Counted from the stretch's first letter, positions 23,544 through 32,633 are shown. The stretch is 48,706 nucleotides of DNA from Burkholderiaceae bacterium (GCA_019745555.1 JAIESX010000016.1:1-48706); one strand, 5' to 3'. Program-made: numbers and translations. Notes: generated by a model from the letters alone, not told the origin.

Positions 23544-25976
23544 TCAATGCTTGACCGACTCCTGGACCGGGGCGGCCGCCGGCGCGACCGGCGCCGCCAC
23601 AGCCGGCTCCTCCTCCGGCAGCGGGGTGGGCTTGCGCTCCAGCGCAATGTCCAGCACCTTGTCGATCCACTTGACCGGCACGATGTCCAGCCCGCTCTTG
23701 ACGTTGTCCGGAATCTCCTGCAGATCCTTGACGTTCTCCTCGGGGATCAGCACCGTCTTGATGCCACCACGCAGAGCCGCCAGCAGTTTCTCCTTCAGGC
23801 CGCCGATGGCCGTGACTTCGCCGCGCAGGGTGATCTCGCCCGTCATGGCCACATCGCCGCGCACCGGAATGCCGGTCAGTGCCGAGACCATGGCCGTGGT
23901 CATGGCCGCGCCCGCGCTCGGACCGTCCTTCGGCGTGGCGCCATCGGGCACGTGGATGTGCATGTCGCGCTTCTCGAAGAACTCGTCGGCAATGCCCAGG
24001 CGCCGTGCACGGCTGCGCACGACGGTACGGGCCGCCTCGACCGACTCCTTCATCACGTCGCCCAGCGAGCCGGTGCGCGTGATATTGCCCTTGCCCGGCA
24101 TGAGTGCCGCCTCGATGGTCAGCAGGTCGCCACCGACCTCGGTCCAGGCCAGGCCCACCACTTGACCTACCTGGTTCTGTTGCTCCGCCCGGCCGTAGCT
24201 GTACTTGCGTACGCCCAGGTAGTCGTTGAGGTTCTCGGCGGTCACCTGGACCTGCGGCGTCATCTTCTTGAGCTGCAGGCCCTTGACCACCTTGCGGCAG
24301 ATCTTGGAAATCTCGCGCTCGAGCGAACGCACCCCCGCCTCACGCGTGTAGTAGCGCACGATGTCGCGCAGCGCGTCCTCGGCCACCAGCAGCTCCTCGT
24401 CTTTCACGCCATTGTTCTTGAGCTGCTTGGGCAGCAGATAACGCTGGGCGATGTTGACCTTCTCGTCCTCGGTGTAGCCCGAGAGGCGGATCACTTCCAT
24501 GCGATCCAGCAGGGCCGGCGGGATGTTCATGGAGTTGGAGGTCGCCACGAACATCACGTCGCTGAGGTCGAAGTCGACCTCCACATAGTGGTCCCCGAAC
24601 TTGTTGTTCTGCTCCGGATCCAGCACCTCCAGCAGCGCGCTGGACGGGTCGCCGCGGAAATCCGTACCCAGCTTGTCGATCTCGTCGAGCAGGAACAGGG
24701 GGTTGCGTGTGCCGGCCTTGGTCAGGCTCTGCAGCACCTTGCCCGGCATGGCGCCGATATAGGTGCGGCGATGGCCTCGGATCTCTGCTTCGTCACGCAT
24801 GCCGCCCAGGGCCATGCGCACGTACTTGCGCCCCGTGGCCTTGGCGATGGACTGGCCCAGCGAGGTCTTGCCCACGCCCGGCGGGCCGACGAGACAGAGG
24901 ATGGGCGCCTTGACCTTGTCCACACGCTGCTGCACCGCGAGGTACTCAAGGATGCGGTCCTTGACTTTTTCCAGGCCGAAGTGATCTTCGTTGAGCACCT
25001 CCTCGGCATTGGCCAGGTCGTGCTTGATCTTGGTCTTCTTGCTCCAGGGCAGGCCGACCAGGGTGTCGATGTAGTTGCGCACCACCGTGGCCTCGGCCGA
25101 CATGGGCGACATCAGCTTGAGCTTCTTGAGCTCGTTCTCGGCCTTCTTGCGCGCCTCGGCCGGCATGCGGGCCGCCTTGATCTTCTTCTCGATCTCCTCG
25201 ATGTCGGCACCGTCCTCGCCCTCGCCCAGTTCCTTCTGGATGGCCTTGACCTGCTCGTTGAGGTAGAAGTCGCGCTGGTTCTTCTCCATCTGGCGCTTGA
25301 CGCGACCACGGATGCGCTTGTCGACGTTGAGGATGTCGACCGCGCGCTCGATCTGCTCGAAGAGGTTTTCCAGCCGTTCCTTGATATCGGCCAGGCTCAG
25401 CACAGCCTGCTTGTTCTCGAGCTTGAGCGGCAGGTGTGCGGCGATGGTGTCGGCCAGGCGACCCGGATCGTCGATGCTGGAGATGGACGTCAGGATCTCG
25501 GGCGGGATTTTCTTGTTGAGCTTGACGTACTGGTCAAACTGCTGCATCACGGCGCGACGCAGCGCCTCGATCTCGCTGGTCTGGCGAGGCTCGGCGCTGC
25601 CTTCTTCCGCCACCTGGACCGGCAACACGGTAGCCGTGAAATGCGACTCGCCCTCGACGATCTTGTTGACCAGGGCGCGCTGCTGGCCTTCGACCAGCAC
25701 CTTCACCGTGCCATCGGGCAGCTTGAGCATCTGCAGGATGGTGGAGACACACCCCACCTCGAACATGTCGGCCACCTGGGGCTCGTCCTTGGCGGCAGCC
25801 TTCTGCGCCACCAGCATGATGCGACGCTCGGCCTCCATCGCCGCTTCGAGCGCCTTGATGCTCTTGGGGCGCCCCACGAACAGCGGGATCACCATGTGCG
25901 GGAAGATCACGACGTCGCGCAGCGGTAGCAGCGGCAGGTCGATCGGCTGGGAAGGCAGGGGGGTGTGACCGGACAT
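23544..25976 (-). CDS. lon: ATP-dependent protease Lon
   Basis: 810 residues, standard LonA length. The N-terminal substrate-binding domain starts LPLLPLRDVVIFPHMVIPLFVGR. The AAA+ domain has Walker A GPPGVGKTSLGQSIA and Walker B PLFLLDEIDKLG. The C-terminal peptidase has the catalytic Ser in KDGPSAGAA and the Lys in GGLKEKLLAALRGG. A Pro/Ala/Glu-rich tail ends the protein. Lon degrades misfolded and regulatory proteins in the cytoplasm. It is the last gene of the conserved tig-clpP-clpX-lon string, 121 nt after clpX, and probably also has its own promoter in that gap. Confidence 0.98.
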   Translation of the reverse strand: MSGHTPLPSQPIDLPLLPLRDVVIFPHMVIPLFVGRPKSIKALEAAMEAERRIMLVAQKAAAKDEPQVADMFEVGCVSTILQMLKLPDGTVKVLVEGQQRALVNKIVEGESHFTATVLPVQVAEEGSAEPRQTSEIEALRRAVMQQFDQYVKLNKKIPPEILTSISSIDDPGRLADTIAAHLPLKLENKQAVLSLADIKERLENLFEQIERAVDILNVDKRIRGRVKRQMEKNQRDFYLNEQVKAIQKELGEGEDGADIEEIEKKIKAARMPAEARKKAENELKKLKLMSPMSAEATVVRNYIDTLVGLPWSKKTKIKHDLANAEEVLNEDHFGLEKVKDRILEYLAVQQRVDKVKAPILCLVGPPGVGKTSLGQSIAKATGRKYVRMALGGMRDEAEIRGHRRTYIGAMPGKVLQSLTKAGTRNPLFLLDEIDKLGTDFRGDPSSALLEVLDPEQNNKFGDHYVEVDFDLSDVMFVATSNSMNIPPALLDRMEVIRLSGYTEDEKVNIAQRYLLPKQLKNNGVKDEELLVAEDALRDIVRYYTREAGVRSLEREISKICRKVVKGLQLKKMTPQVQVTAENLNDYLGVRKYSYGRAEQQNQVGQVVGLAWTEVGGDLLTIEAALMPGKGNITRTGSLGDVMKESVEAARTVVRSRARRLGIADEFFEKRDMHIHVPDGATPKDGPSAGAAMTTAMVSALTGIPVRGDVAMTGEITLRGEVTAIGGLKEKLLAALRGGIKTVLIPEENVKDLQEIPDNVKSGLDIVPVKWIDKVLDIALERKPTPLPEEEPAVAAPVAPAAAPVQESVKH

Positions 25977-26097
25977 GGGATAACCTTTGTGTGGTCTGCT
26001 GAATATGGATGGGTATGGAAGATTTTCAACCCGGCTTTGATGATAAGTCGGGCTGAAAGTGCATATCCATGAAGTTGGGGCTGGAAAACCGGCTGCT

Positions 26098-27363
26098 TCA
26101 GGCCTTTTTCGCGGCCTCTCGATAGACCAGCAAAGGTGGTTTGTTTTCTTCTATGGTGGACTCGTCCACCACCACCTTCTCCACATTGCTCGTGGTCGGC
26201 AGATCGAACATGGTGTCGATCAGGGCCTGCTCCAGGATGGACCGCAGGCCGCGCGCGCCCGTCTTGCGCACCAGCGCCTTGCGGGCAATGGCCTTGAGCG
26301 CGGCAGGACGGATCTCCAGATCGGCACCTTCCATGCCGAACAGCTTGGCGTACTGTTTGACCAGCGCGTTCTTGGGCTCGGTCAGAATCTGAACCAGGGC
26401 GTCCTCGCTGAGCTCAGCCAGGGTAGCGACCACGGGCATGCGGCCGACCAGCTCGGGAATCAGGCCAAACTTGATCAGATCCTCAGGCTCCACATCCTTG
26501 AACACCTCGGTCAGGCTGCGCTGCTGCTTGCTCTTGACCGCGGCGCCGAAACCGATGCCCGACGATTCGGTTCGGTTCTCGATCACCTTCTCGAGGCCGG
26601 CGAAGGCACCGCCGCAGATGAAGAGGATGTTGGTCGTATCGACCTGGATGAAATCCTGGTTCGGGTGCTTGCGCCCGCCCTGCGGCGGCACGCTGGCCAT
26701 GGTGCCTTCGATGAGTTTGAGCAGGGCCTGCTGCACACCCTCTCCCGACACATCACGCGTGATCGACGGGTTGTCGGACTTGCGCGAGATCTTGTCGATC
26801 TCGTCGATGTAGACGATGCCCCTCTGGGCCTTGTCCACCTCGTAATTGCAGCTCTGCAGCAGCTTGGCGATGATGTTCTCGACATCCTCGCCCACATAAC
26901 CAGCCTCGGTCAGCGTGGTCGCGTCGGCCATCACGAAGGGGACATTTAGCTGGCGCGCCAGGGTCTGAGCCAGCAGGGTCTTGCCCGAGCCCGTGGGGCC
27001 GATCAGCAGGATGTTGCTCTTGGCGAGCTCGACCTCGTCCTTGCGCGCCTGCTCCTTGTGCTGCAGGCGCTTGTAGTGGTTGTAGACGGCCACCGCCAGC
27101 GTGCGCTTGGCGGCCTCCTGGCCGATGACGTAATTGTCCAGGTTGGCCTTGATCTCGGCCGGCGTGGGCAGGCTGCCACGGCCCTGCGCACCTTCCGTGC
27201 TGGCGGGCAGCTCGTCGCGGATGATCTCGTTGCACAGCTCGATGCACTCGTCACAGACGAAGACCGAGGGACCGGCGATCAGCTTCTTGACCTCGTGCTG
27301 GCTCTTGCCGCAGAAAGAGCAGTACAGGGTTTTTTCGCTGGTCGTGCCTTTTTTGTCCGCCAT
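26098..27363 (-). CDS. clpX: ATP-dependent Clp protease ATP-binding subunit ClpX
   Basis: 421 residues. The N-terminal zinc-binding domain has CSFCGKS...CDEC (four Cys). The AAA+ domain has Walker [16 protein letters not shown] and Walker [11 protein letters not shown], with the pore loop GYVGEDVEN and the ClpP-contact IGF-type loop ([10 protein letters not shown]). It unfolds tagged substrates and feeds them to ClpP. The start MADKKG at 27363 was chosen because the family begins there; upstream in-frame residues are not family-like. Shine-Dalgarno is weak. clpP lies 102 nt upstream. Confidence 0.97.
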   Translation of the reverse strand: MADKKGTTSEKTLYCSFCGKSQHEVKKLIAGPSVFVCDECIELCNEIIRDELPASTEGAQGRGSLPTPAEIKANLDNYVIGQEAAKRTLAVAVYNHYKRLQHKEQARKDEVELAKSNILLIGPTGSGKTLLAQTLARQLNVPFVMADATTLTEAGYVGEDVENIIAKLLQSCNYEVDKAQRGIVYIDEIDKISRKSDNPSITRDVSGEGVQQALLKLIEGTMASVPPQGGRKHPNQDFIQVDTTNILFICGGAFAGLEKVIENRTESSGIGFGAAVKSKQQRSLTEVFKDVEPEDLIKFGLIPELVGRMPVVATLAELSEDALVQILTEPKNALVKQYAKLFGMEGADLEIRPAALKAIARKALVRKTGARGLRSILEQALIDTMFDLPTTSNVEKVVVDESTIEENKPPLLVYREAAKKA

Positions 27364-27410
27364 GGGGGGAACGCCTTTTCCGGATATGTCCGAATCTATG
27401 ATAACCAAGC

Positions 27411-27440
27411 GGCGCCGGCCCCTGTCCAGGGGCTGGCGCC
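27411..27440 (-). repeat. Strong hairpin between clpP and clpX
   Basis: A 12-bp stem (GGCGCCGGCCCC against GGGGCTGGCGCC, with one G-U pair) has a 6-nt loop. No T-run follows on the minus strand, so it is more likely an RNA processing or stability element than a terminator. Confidence 0.5.
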
Positions 27441-27465
27441 AGAAAACAACAGCCTCAGACCGGGC

Positions 27466-28098
27466 TCAGGGACGCTTGGCGATCACCTGATCGACCAGAC
27501 CGTAGTCCTTGGCTTCATCCGCCGACAGGTAGTAATCACGCTCGGTGTCGCGCTCGATCTTGTCCAGCGGCTGGCCGGTACGCTCGGCCAGGATCTTGTT
27601 GAGCTGCTCGCGGGTCTTGAGGATCTCGCGCGCGTGGATCTCGATCTCGGTCGCCTGGCCCTGGGTGCCGCCCAGGGGCTGGTGGATCATGACCTTGGAA
27701 TTGGGCAGCGAAAAACGCTTGCCCTTGGCGCCAGCAGCCAGCAGGAAAGCGCCCATGCTGGCGGCCATGCCGATGCACAGCGTGGACACATCGGGCTTGA
27801 TGAAGTTCATCGTGTCGTAGATCGCCATGCCGGCGCTGACCGAACCACCGGGTGAATTGATGTAGAAGGAAATGTCCTTGTCCGGGTTCTCACTCTCCAG
27901 GAACAGCAGCTGGGCCACCACGAGGTTGGCCGTCTGGTCGTTCACCGGGCCGACCAGGAAGACCACGCGCTCCTTGAGCAGGCGCGAGTAGATGTCGTAG
28001 GACCGTTCGCCGCGGCCCGACTGTTCGATCACCATCGGGATCATGCCGAGGGCCTGGGTATCGAGGGCGCCGTTGTAGGCGGTGTTGCGCAGATTCAT
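27466..28098 (-). CDS. clpP: ATP-dependent Clp protease proteolytic subunit ClpP
   Basis: 210 residues. Serine peptidase that forms the double-heptamer barrel with ClpX or ClpA. The catalytic triad is visible: Ser in [11 protein letters not shown], His in MIHQPLGG and Asp in the [11 protein letters not shown] region. [15 protein letters not shown] is the substrate-binding strand. ATG 28098 has GGAG 5 nt upstream. Longer N-terminal readings are not family-like. Follows tig by 122 nt, with a hairpin in the gap. Confidence 0.98.
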   Translation of the reverse strand: MNLRNTAYNGALDTQALGMIPMVIEQSGRGERSYDIYSRLLKERVVFLVGPVNDQTANLVVAQLLFLESENPDKDISFYINSPGGSVSAGMAIYDTMNFIKPDVSTLCIGMAASMGAFLLAAGAKGKRFSLPNSKVMIHQPLGGTQGQATEIEIHAREILKTREQLNKILAERTGQPLDKIERDTERDYYLSADEAKDYGLVDQVIAKRP

Positions 28099-28153
28099 GC
28101 TCACTCCAAATGTCTGGGCCTTACTGTACAGAAAATTTCCGGCCCAAAAGCAG

Positions 28154-28196
28154 GTGGGGCCTGAGCCCCGGACTGCAAGCCCGGAGCCGGCCCCAC
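28154..28196 (-). repeat. Hairpin between tig and clpP
   Basis: The outer 8-bp stem GTGGGGCC / GGCCCCAC encloses a second GC-rich stem. On the minus strand CTGCTTTTGG follows, a poor T-tract. It could be a partial terminator that lowers clpP read-through from tig, or an RNA stability element. Confidence 0.45.
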
Positions 28197-28220
28197 TCAC
28201 AATGAGGTTTCAGGCGCGGA

Positions 28221-29531
28221 TCAGGCCTGGCCCATCAGCTCGTCGAAGGAAATCGCTTTCTCGCTGACCTTGGCCTTGCCCAGGACGAAGTCGGTGACGT
28301 TGTTCTCGATCACCACAGCCTCGACCTCGGCCATGCGACGGTTGTCGCCGAAGTACCAGCGCTTCACGTCTTCCGGGCGCTCGTAGCTGGCGGCCAGTTC
28401 GTCCACATGGGCCTTGATCTGCTCGGGCGTAGCCTGCAGGTTGTTGACACGCACCAGCTCGGCCACCACCAGGCCCAGGCGCACACGGCGCTCGGCCTGG
28501 GCCGTGAACAGCTCGCCCGGGATCGGCGCCTTGTCGGCGTCCTTGATGCCGCGCTGCTTGAGGTCGGCACGCGCGCCTTCGACCATGCGGTCGATCTCGG
28601 CCTGGACGATGGACTTGGGCAGGTCCAGCTCGGCCTTGGCCACCAGGGCATCCATCACGGCCTGCTTGTTGCGGGCTGCCAGGCGCGACTTGACCTCGCG
28701 TTCCAGGTTCTTCTTGATGTCGGCATTCAGGGCTGCCACAGTGCCTTCGGCCACACCCAGGGACTTGGCCAGGGCATCGTTCACTTCAGGCAGGTGGGCC
28801 GCCTCGATCTTCTTGAGGGTCACCAGGAAGTCGGCCGTCTTGCCGGCCACGTCCTTGCCGTGGTAGTCGGCCGGGAAGGCCAGCGGGAAGGTCTTGCTCT
28901 CCCCCGACTTCATGCCGCGCACGGCGTCCTCGAACTCCTTGAGCATCTGGCCTTCACCGACCAGGAACTGGAAGTCGTCGGCCTTGCCGCCGGCGAAGGG
29001 CTCGCCGTCGATCTTGCCCTCGAAGTCCACGGTCACACGGTCGCCGTCCTGGGCCGCGGCATCGGCGGCGCGCTGGGCAAAGGTGCGACGCTGCTTGCGC
29101 AGGATGTCCACGGTCTTCTGGATGGCGGCATCGCTGACCTCGGAGGTCACCTTCTCGATTTCCGCGGACGCCAGGTCACCGATCTTGACCTCGGGATAGA
29201 CCTCGAACACGGCGTCAAAGGTCACCTGCCCTTCGGGCGAGCCCTCTTTCTCGGTGATCTTGGGCTGGCCAGCCACGCGCAGCTGGGCTTCGTTGGCGGC
29301 CTGGGCAAAGGCCTCACCCACCTTGTCGTTCAGCACTTCGTAGTGCACGGAATAACCATAACGCTGGGCCACCACGTTCATCGGCACCTTGCCAGGACGG
29401 AAACCGTCCATCTTGACGGTACGCGCCAGCTTCTTGAGGCGGCTGTCGACTTCGGTCTGGATGGCTGCCAGCGGCAGGCTCAGGGTGATCTTGCGCTCGA
29501 GCTTCTCGAGGGTTTCAACGGTAACGGCCAT
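28221..29531 (-). CDS. tig: Trigger factor (ribosome-associated chaperone)
   Basis: 436 residues. N-terminal ribosome-binding domain with the signature GFRPGKVP (residues about 44-51). A central PPIase/FKBP domain follows ([45 protein letters not shown]). A C-terminal helical arm has the long coiled region ([22 protein letters not shown]). It binds nascent chains at the ribosome exit and is a peptidyl-prolyl isomerase. First gene of tig-clpP-clpX-lon. The sequence before it holds a truncated tRNA-Leu rather than an intact one, and an element-like insertion lies beyond. Confidence 0.97.
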   Translation of the reverse strand: MAVTVETLEKLERKITLSLPLAAIQTEVDSRLKKLARTVKMDGFRPGKVPMNVVAQRYGYSVHYEVLNDKVGEAFAQAANEAQLRVAGQPKITEKEGSPEGQVTFDAVFEVYPEVKIGDLASAEIEKVTSEVSDAAIQKTVDILRKQRRTFAQRAADAAAQDGDRVTVDFEGKIDGEPFAGGKADDFQFLVGEGQMLKEFEDAVRGMKSGESKTFPLAFPADYHGKDVAGKTADFLVTLKKIEAAHLPEVNDALAKSLGVAEGTVAALNADIKKNLEREVKSRLAARNKQAVMDALVAKAELDLPKSIVQAEIDRMVEGARADLKQRGIKDADKAPIPGELFTAQAERRVRLGLVVAELVRVNNLQATPEQIKAHVDELAASYERPEDVKRWYFGDNRRMAEVEAVVIENNVTDFVLGKAKVSEKAISFDELMGQA

Positions 29532-29581
29532 GGCTCACTCCAATCTATAAAAACAGGGCAGCAGGCAGACGCGCTGCGGTG

Positions 29582-29612
29582 CTGGTGCGCGGGGGGGGAC
29601 TCGAACCCCCAC
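29582..29612 (-). repeat. 31-bp direct repeat, left copy (att-like)
   Basis: Identical over 31 bp to 32368-32398. It covers the T-arm and acceptor 3' end (with CCA) of tRNA-Leu, the usual core of tRNA-targeted integration sites. Confidence 0.8.
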
Positions 29613-29640
29613 ACCATTGCTGGCGTCAGGACCTAAAACC
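29583..29640 (-). pseudogene. Truncated tRNA-Leu (3' half only)
   Basis: 58 nt holding the anticodon loop with TAG, the anticodon 3' strand, a variable arm, the T-arm and acceptor with CCA of a leucine tRNA. The D-arm and 5' acceptor strand are missing, and AT-rich unrelated sequence begins where they should be. The variable arm (CGCCAGCAATGGTG) differs from that of the intact gene at 32369-32452, so it is not a simple copy of it. It has one extra T in the loop region. Confidence 0.8.
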
Positions 29641-30131
29641 AAAATACCGAAAATTCCAGTCAACGCAAGCTGTTGATTTAATTGGATTTTCCGGAAAATT
29701 GATGTGAATTTCCGACTTTTCCCACACTATTCCCCACACTGACCTACGGTCACCCACGCAATTCGGCCCCAAACGCAACAAGCAAACCAAGGAAGCAGAA
29801 CAGCATGCAGGTGGAGACCCAGCATGAGCGAGGGAAAGCTACCCACGCGCGAAAAGCTTTCGATTCTACCCTTTTGTGTTGCCGTCTTACCCCTCACCCA
29901 GTAGCCATCAACCCTGACTCCCCCCAAAAAAAAGTAAAGCCACCTGACCTACGCTGTATACCGAATCGAACGTCTGCAAACGATTTTTGCCGCATCCGAC
30001 ATGGATGCAAAAACACAGTCGGAAGCAATTTCTGCGATCTGATCACCCTACACCGAACGAACGGCAGCGCTTCACAGCTCGACCAGAAGCTGCCCGCGCT
30101 TGACAAACTGGCATTTTTTCACAACTCGATT
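29641..30131. other. AT-rich non-coding stretch inside the putative element
   Basis: About 490 bases with no convincing gene. Near 29680-29740 the minus strand can be read as VSVGNSVGKVGNSHQFSG then stop, which resembles the tail of some phage-type integrases. No upstream integrase body can be followed. A 109-codon frame at 29805-30134 (+) has no recognisable features. Confidence 0.45.
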
Positions 30132-30163
30132 TGAAATTTGGGTTCACCCCCCCCCGCCGATAT
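30132..30163 (+). promoter_or_regulatory. Sigma28 (FliA)-like promoter with a C9 tract in the spacer
   Basis: TGAAATTT (30132-30139, six of eight matches to TAAAGTTT) and GCCGATAT (30156-30163, seven of eight matches to GCCGATAA) are separated by 16 nt. The usual spacer is 11 nt. Nine of the 16 are a run of C (30147-30155). It lies 145 nt before the chemoreceptor start, a class of gene commonly read by sigma28. Confidence 0.5.
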
Positions 30164-30308
30164 TTTGGGAATCTGACATTGGAGGTGCCGTGCATAATGA
30201 GACGAAAAACCAAGACAACTGCAGGGGGCATTTGAGATGGCCTAGCTGAGATAAGTCACCGGGGGCTGGTTGATGCAGGCCGCTCACCAGAAGCGTACGG
30301 ACAAAGCA

Positions 30309-32048
30309 ATGAACTTCATCACAAATCTCAAAATCGGCACCCGTCTCGGCCTGGGCTTCGGGCTGATGCTGTTGCTGCTGGTCGTCGTGGCCGGCTTGGG
30401 CCTCAATCGCATGGCCACCCTGAACCAGGCGGTAGAAGAAATCACCCAGGTCAACAACCCGGAGACCAAGCTGGCGGTGACCATGCGCCTGGCGGTCAAC
30501 CAGGTGTCGATGGGCGTGCGCGACATGATCATCCTGACCGACATGGCCGAGATGAAGAAGGTCGAGGAGCACATCAAAGCCGACCGTAACGCATACAACA
30601 CCGCCGAAGAGAAGCTGGGCAAGATGTTCGACACCCTGGCCGGCACCACGGCCAAGGAAAAAGAGCTGTTCGCCAAGGTCAAGGAATGGCGCGACAAGAC
30701 GCGCCCGCTGAACAACAAGGTGATCGAGTTGGGGCTGGCCAACAAGGCCGAGGAAGCCACCAGGATTTTCACCAGCGAAGTGCTGGCCGCGCAAAACCAG
30801 TGGCTGGCCGCGCTTGCCGAGCTGGCCGATTTTGAAGAGAAGCTCAACGATGAAGCCGGCGAAGCCGCCGCACAGGTCTACAAGGACGCGCGCCTGATGC
30901 TGATCGCCCTGGGCGTCACCGCGTTGGTGCTGGGCGTGCTGGCGGCGGTGCTGATCACCCGCTCCATCACCGCCCCGATCAACCAGGCCGTGACGGTAGT
31001 CCAGACCGTGGCCGCCGGCGACCTGACCTCGCGCATCCACGCTGACAGCAAGGATGAAACGGGCCAACTGCTCGCCGCCATGCAAGGCATGCAGGAAAGT
31101 CTGGCCAAGGTGGTCTCCACCGTGCGCCAGGGCAGCGAAAGCGTGGCCACCGCCAGTGCGCAGATCGCCTCGGGCAACACCGACCTGTCCGCCCGCACCG
31201 AAAGCCAGGCCAGCGCGCTGGAAGAAACCGCCGCATCTATGGAGGAACTGAGCTCCACTGTCAAGCAAAACGCCGACAACGCCAAACAAGCCAACCAACT
31301 CGCGCAGGGCGCTTCCAGCGTGGCCATCAAAGGTGGCGAAGTCGTCACCCAAGTCGTGGGCACGATGAAGGAGATCAACGACTCTTCCAAGAAGATTGCC
31401 GACATCATCAGCGTGATCGATGGCATCGCCTTCCAGACCAATATCCTGGCACTCAACGCTGCCGTCGAGGCCGCTCGTGCAGGCGAGCAAGGCCGCGGCT
31501 TTGCCGTGGTGGCGGGCGAGGTGCGCTCCTTGGCCGGCCGCTCGGCGGAAGCGGCCAAGGAAATCAAGACGCTGATCACCGCCAGCGTGGAGCGGGTGGA
31601 GCAAGGCACGGCCTTGGTCGATCAGGCCGGCACCACCATGGAGGAGATCGTTGGCAGCATCAGGCGCGTCACCGACATCATGGGCGAGATCAGCGCGGCC
31701 AGCAGCGAGCAAAGCGCTGGCGTGGCGCAAGTGGGCGAAGCGGTGAGCCAGATGGATCAGGCGACACAGCAAAACGCCGCCTTGGTGGAAGAGATGGCTG
31801 CCGCTGCATCCAGCCTCAGCACGCAGGCACAAGACCTCGTGCAAGCGGTCAGCGTCTTCAAACTCGATCAAAGCATGACTGGCGGTGCGCCTGTGCGCCA
31901 TGTCAGCATCGCGCCGACGGCCATGGGCAAGCCGCAATCTTCGTCATCCAAGCTGGTGGCCAAGTCGGCTCCGGACAGGCCCGCGTTGACAACCTCGGCG
32001 GTCAAGTCAACTTCTGCCGCAGACCAGAAGGACTGGGAGACCTTCTGA
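30309..32048 (+). CDS. Methyl-accepting chemotaxis protein
   Basis: 579 residues. TM1 (about 10-32), a four-helix-bundle periplasmic domain, TM2 (about 197-220), HAMP, then the methylation helices. The signalling tip is [21 protein letters not shown] and [28 protein letters not shown]. The C-terminus is KDWETF, close to the NWETF pentapeptide that tethers CheR and CheB in E. coli. It should sense a ligand and signal through CheA/CheW, which are not in this window. ATG 30309 was chosen because family members begin [17 protein letters not shown]. The ribosome-binding site is weak. It lies alone in a tRNA-bounded AT-rich segment, with a sigma28-like promoter upstream. Confidence 0.95.
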   Translation: MNFITNLKIGTRLGLGFGLMLLLLVVVAGLGLNRMATLNQAVEEITQVNNPETKLAVTMRLAVNQVSMGVRDMIILTDMAEMKKVEEHIKADRNAYNTAEEKLGKMFDTLAGTTAKEKELFAKVKEWRDKTRPLNNKVIELGLANKAEEATRIFTSEVLAAQNQWLAALAELADFEEKLNDEAGEAAAQVYKDARLMLIALGVTALVLGVLAAVLITRSITAPINQAVTVVQTVAAGDLTSRIHADSKDETGQLLAAMQGMQESLAKVVSTVRQGSESVATASAQIASGNTDLSARTESQASALEETAASMEELSSTVKQNADNAKQANQLAQGASSVAIKGGEVVTQVVGTMKEINDSSKKIADIISVIDGIAFQTNILALNAAVEAARAGEQGRGFAVVAGEVRSLAGRSAEAAKEIKTLITASVERVEQGTALVDQAGTTMEEIVGSIRRVTDIMGEISAASSEQSAGVAQVGEAVSQMDQATQQNAALVEEMAAAASSLSTQAQDLVQAVSVFKLDQSMTGGAPVRHVSIAPTAMGKPQSSSSKLVAKSAPDRPALTTSAVKSTSAADQKDWETF

Positions 32049-32367
32049 GTTCATGCCTCACCGCAGTCCGGGGCGAGGGCGTGACCTTTGCCCCGGAAAG
32101 CGGGCAGGAGTCATGGGTGGATGATTTCTCCAATTGAACGAAGACGACGAAGCAGATGCGTCCGCTGTCCACATCGGCTCCGCACGCCAGTTATGTAACC
32201 TGGAGCAAGACGATTGCTTGTCATTCTCTGCCCCCACACTTCCCCCACATCTCCAGTCCGGAAACACACCTTCTCAAAAACCTGGTGTGTATTTGTAGAC
32301 AAAAAAGTGTGAATGCAGAGGGTTGAACCTAATTTCCAACCATCCCCGAAAGGAATGAGCTGCGAAA
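32049..32367. other. AT-richer non-coding stretch after the chemoreceptor
   Basis: About 319 bases. The minus strand around 32225-32260 can be read DVGEVWGQRMTSNRL and continues open to a stop at 32111-32113, another integrase-tail-like sequence, but no integrase body is visible. I see no clear terminator for the chemoreceptor. Confidence 0.4.
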
Positions 32368-32398
32368 CTGGTGCGCGGGGGGGGACTCGAACCCCCAC
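32368..32398 (-). repeat. 31-bp direct repeat, right copy (att-like)
   Basis: Identical to 29582-29612. Here it forms the 3' end of an intact tRNA-Leu. Both copies have the same orientation, as expected for attL/attR. Confidence 0.8.
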
Positions 32399-32452
32399 GG
32401 TGTAACCGCCAAGACCTAAACCTGGTGCGTCTACCAATTTCGCCACCCGCGC
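32369..32452 (-). tRNA. tRNA-Leu(UAG)
   Basis: The acceptor stem GCGCGGG pairs with CCCGCGC, with A and encoded CCA. The anticodon loop TTTAGGT gives anticodon TAG. Long variable arm CGGTTACACCG. The anticodon stem CCAGG/CTTGG contains one G-U pair. This could be a hybrid of a host 5' half and an element-derived 3' half (inference). I see no obvious strong promoter; a terminator-like hairpin ends just before its 5' end. Confidence 0.95.
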
Positions 32453-32456
32453 GGGT

Positions 32457-32493
32457 CCAAACAAAATGGGGAGGCCCGGACAGACCTCCCCAT
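32457..32493 (-). terminator. Intrinsic terminator of the RND efflux operon
   Basis: A 9-bp perfect stem (ATGGGGAGG / CCTCCCCAT) with a 10-nt loop is followed on the minus strand by TTTGTTTGG. It ends only a few bases before the tRNA-Leu 5' end. Confidence 0.75.
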
Positions 32494-32560
32494 GAAATCG
32501 GTCAACCTGGCATTTTAACCCTGCCAGCAAGCCCGTCGGCTCAATGGGGGCCGGGCTGTC

Positions 32561-32593
32561 CCGGTGTTTCGCGCTTCACGCGAAACCATGCGG
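32561..32593. repeat. 33-bp direct repeat with internal hairpin, copy 1
   Basis: Identical to 32639-32671 and 78 bp away. Contains the inverted repeat TTTCGCG / CGCGAAA around CTTCA. It lies downstream of the RND gene stop. Confidence 0.85.
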
Positions 32594-32633
32594 GTCTTGC
32601 GCTACGCGCCCGCACCGCAGGGCGGGTTTAGGA

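Larger units (their letters stand above)
29582..32452. mobile_element. Probable remnant of an element integrated at tRNA-Leu(UAG)
   Basis: About 2.8 kb bounded on one side by a tRNA-Leu 3' fragment and on the other by the intact tRNA-Leu, with a 31-bp direct repeat at the ends. The inner flanks are visibly AT-richer than the chromosome. The only clear gene is a chemoreceptor. No intact integrase is present. The region interrupts the usual closeness of tRNA-Leu and tig (inference from other Burkholderiales). Confidence 0.6.

Noticed and set aside
23511..25928. 805-codon open frame antisense to lon
   Set aside because: Antisense shadow of a clear lon gene. Composition is rich in His, Leu, Gln, Asp and Gly, with no family motifs.
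25977..26040. Sigma32-like heat-shock promoter before lon (TTGAAA and CCCATCCA)
   Set aside because: The elements are only about 9 nt apart, whereas sigma32 promoters need about 13 or more.
29805..30134. 109-codon frame in the AT-rich left flank of the putative element
   Set aside because: No ribosome-binding site, no recognisable motif, and it ends in the putative sigma28 promoter.
30144..31937. Nearly 600-codon open frame antisense to the chemoreceptor
   Set aside because: Shadow of the chemoreceptor coding pattern; no recognisable motif.
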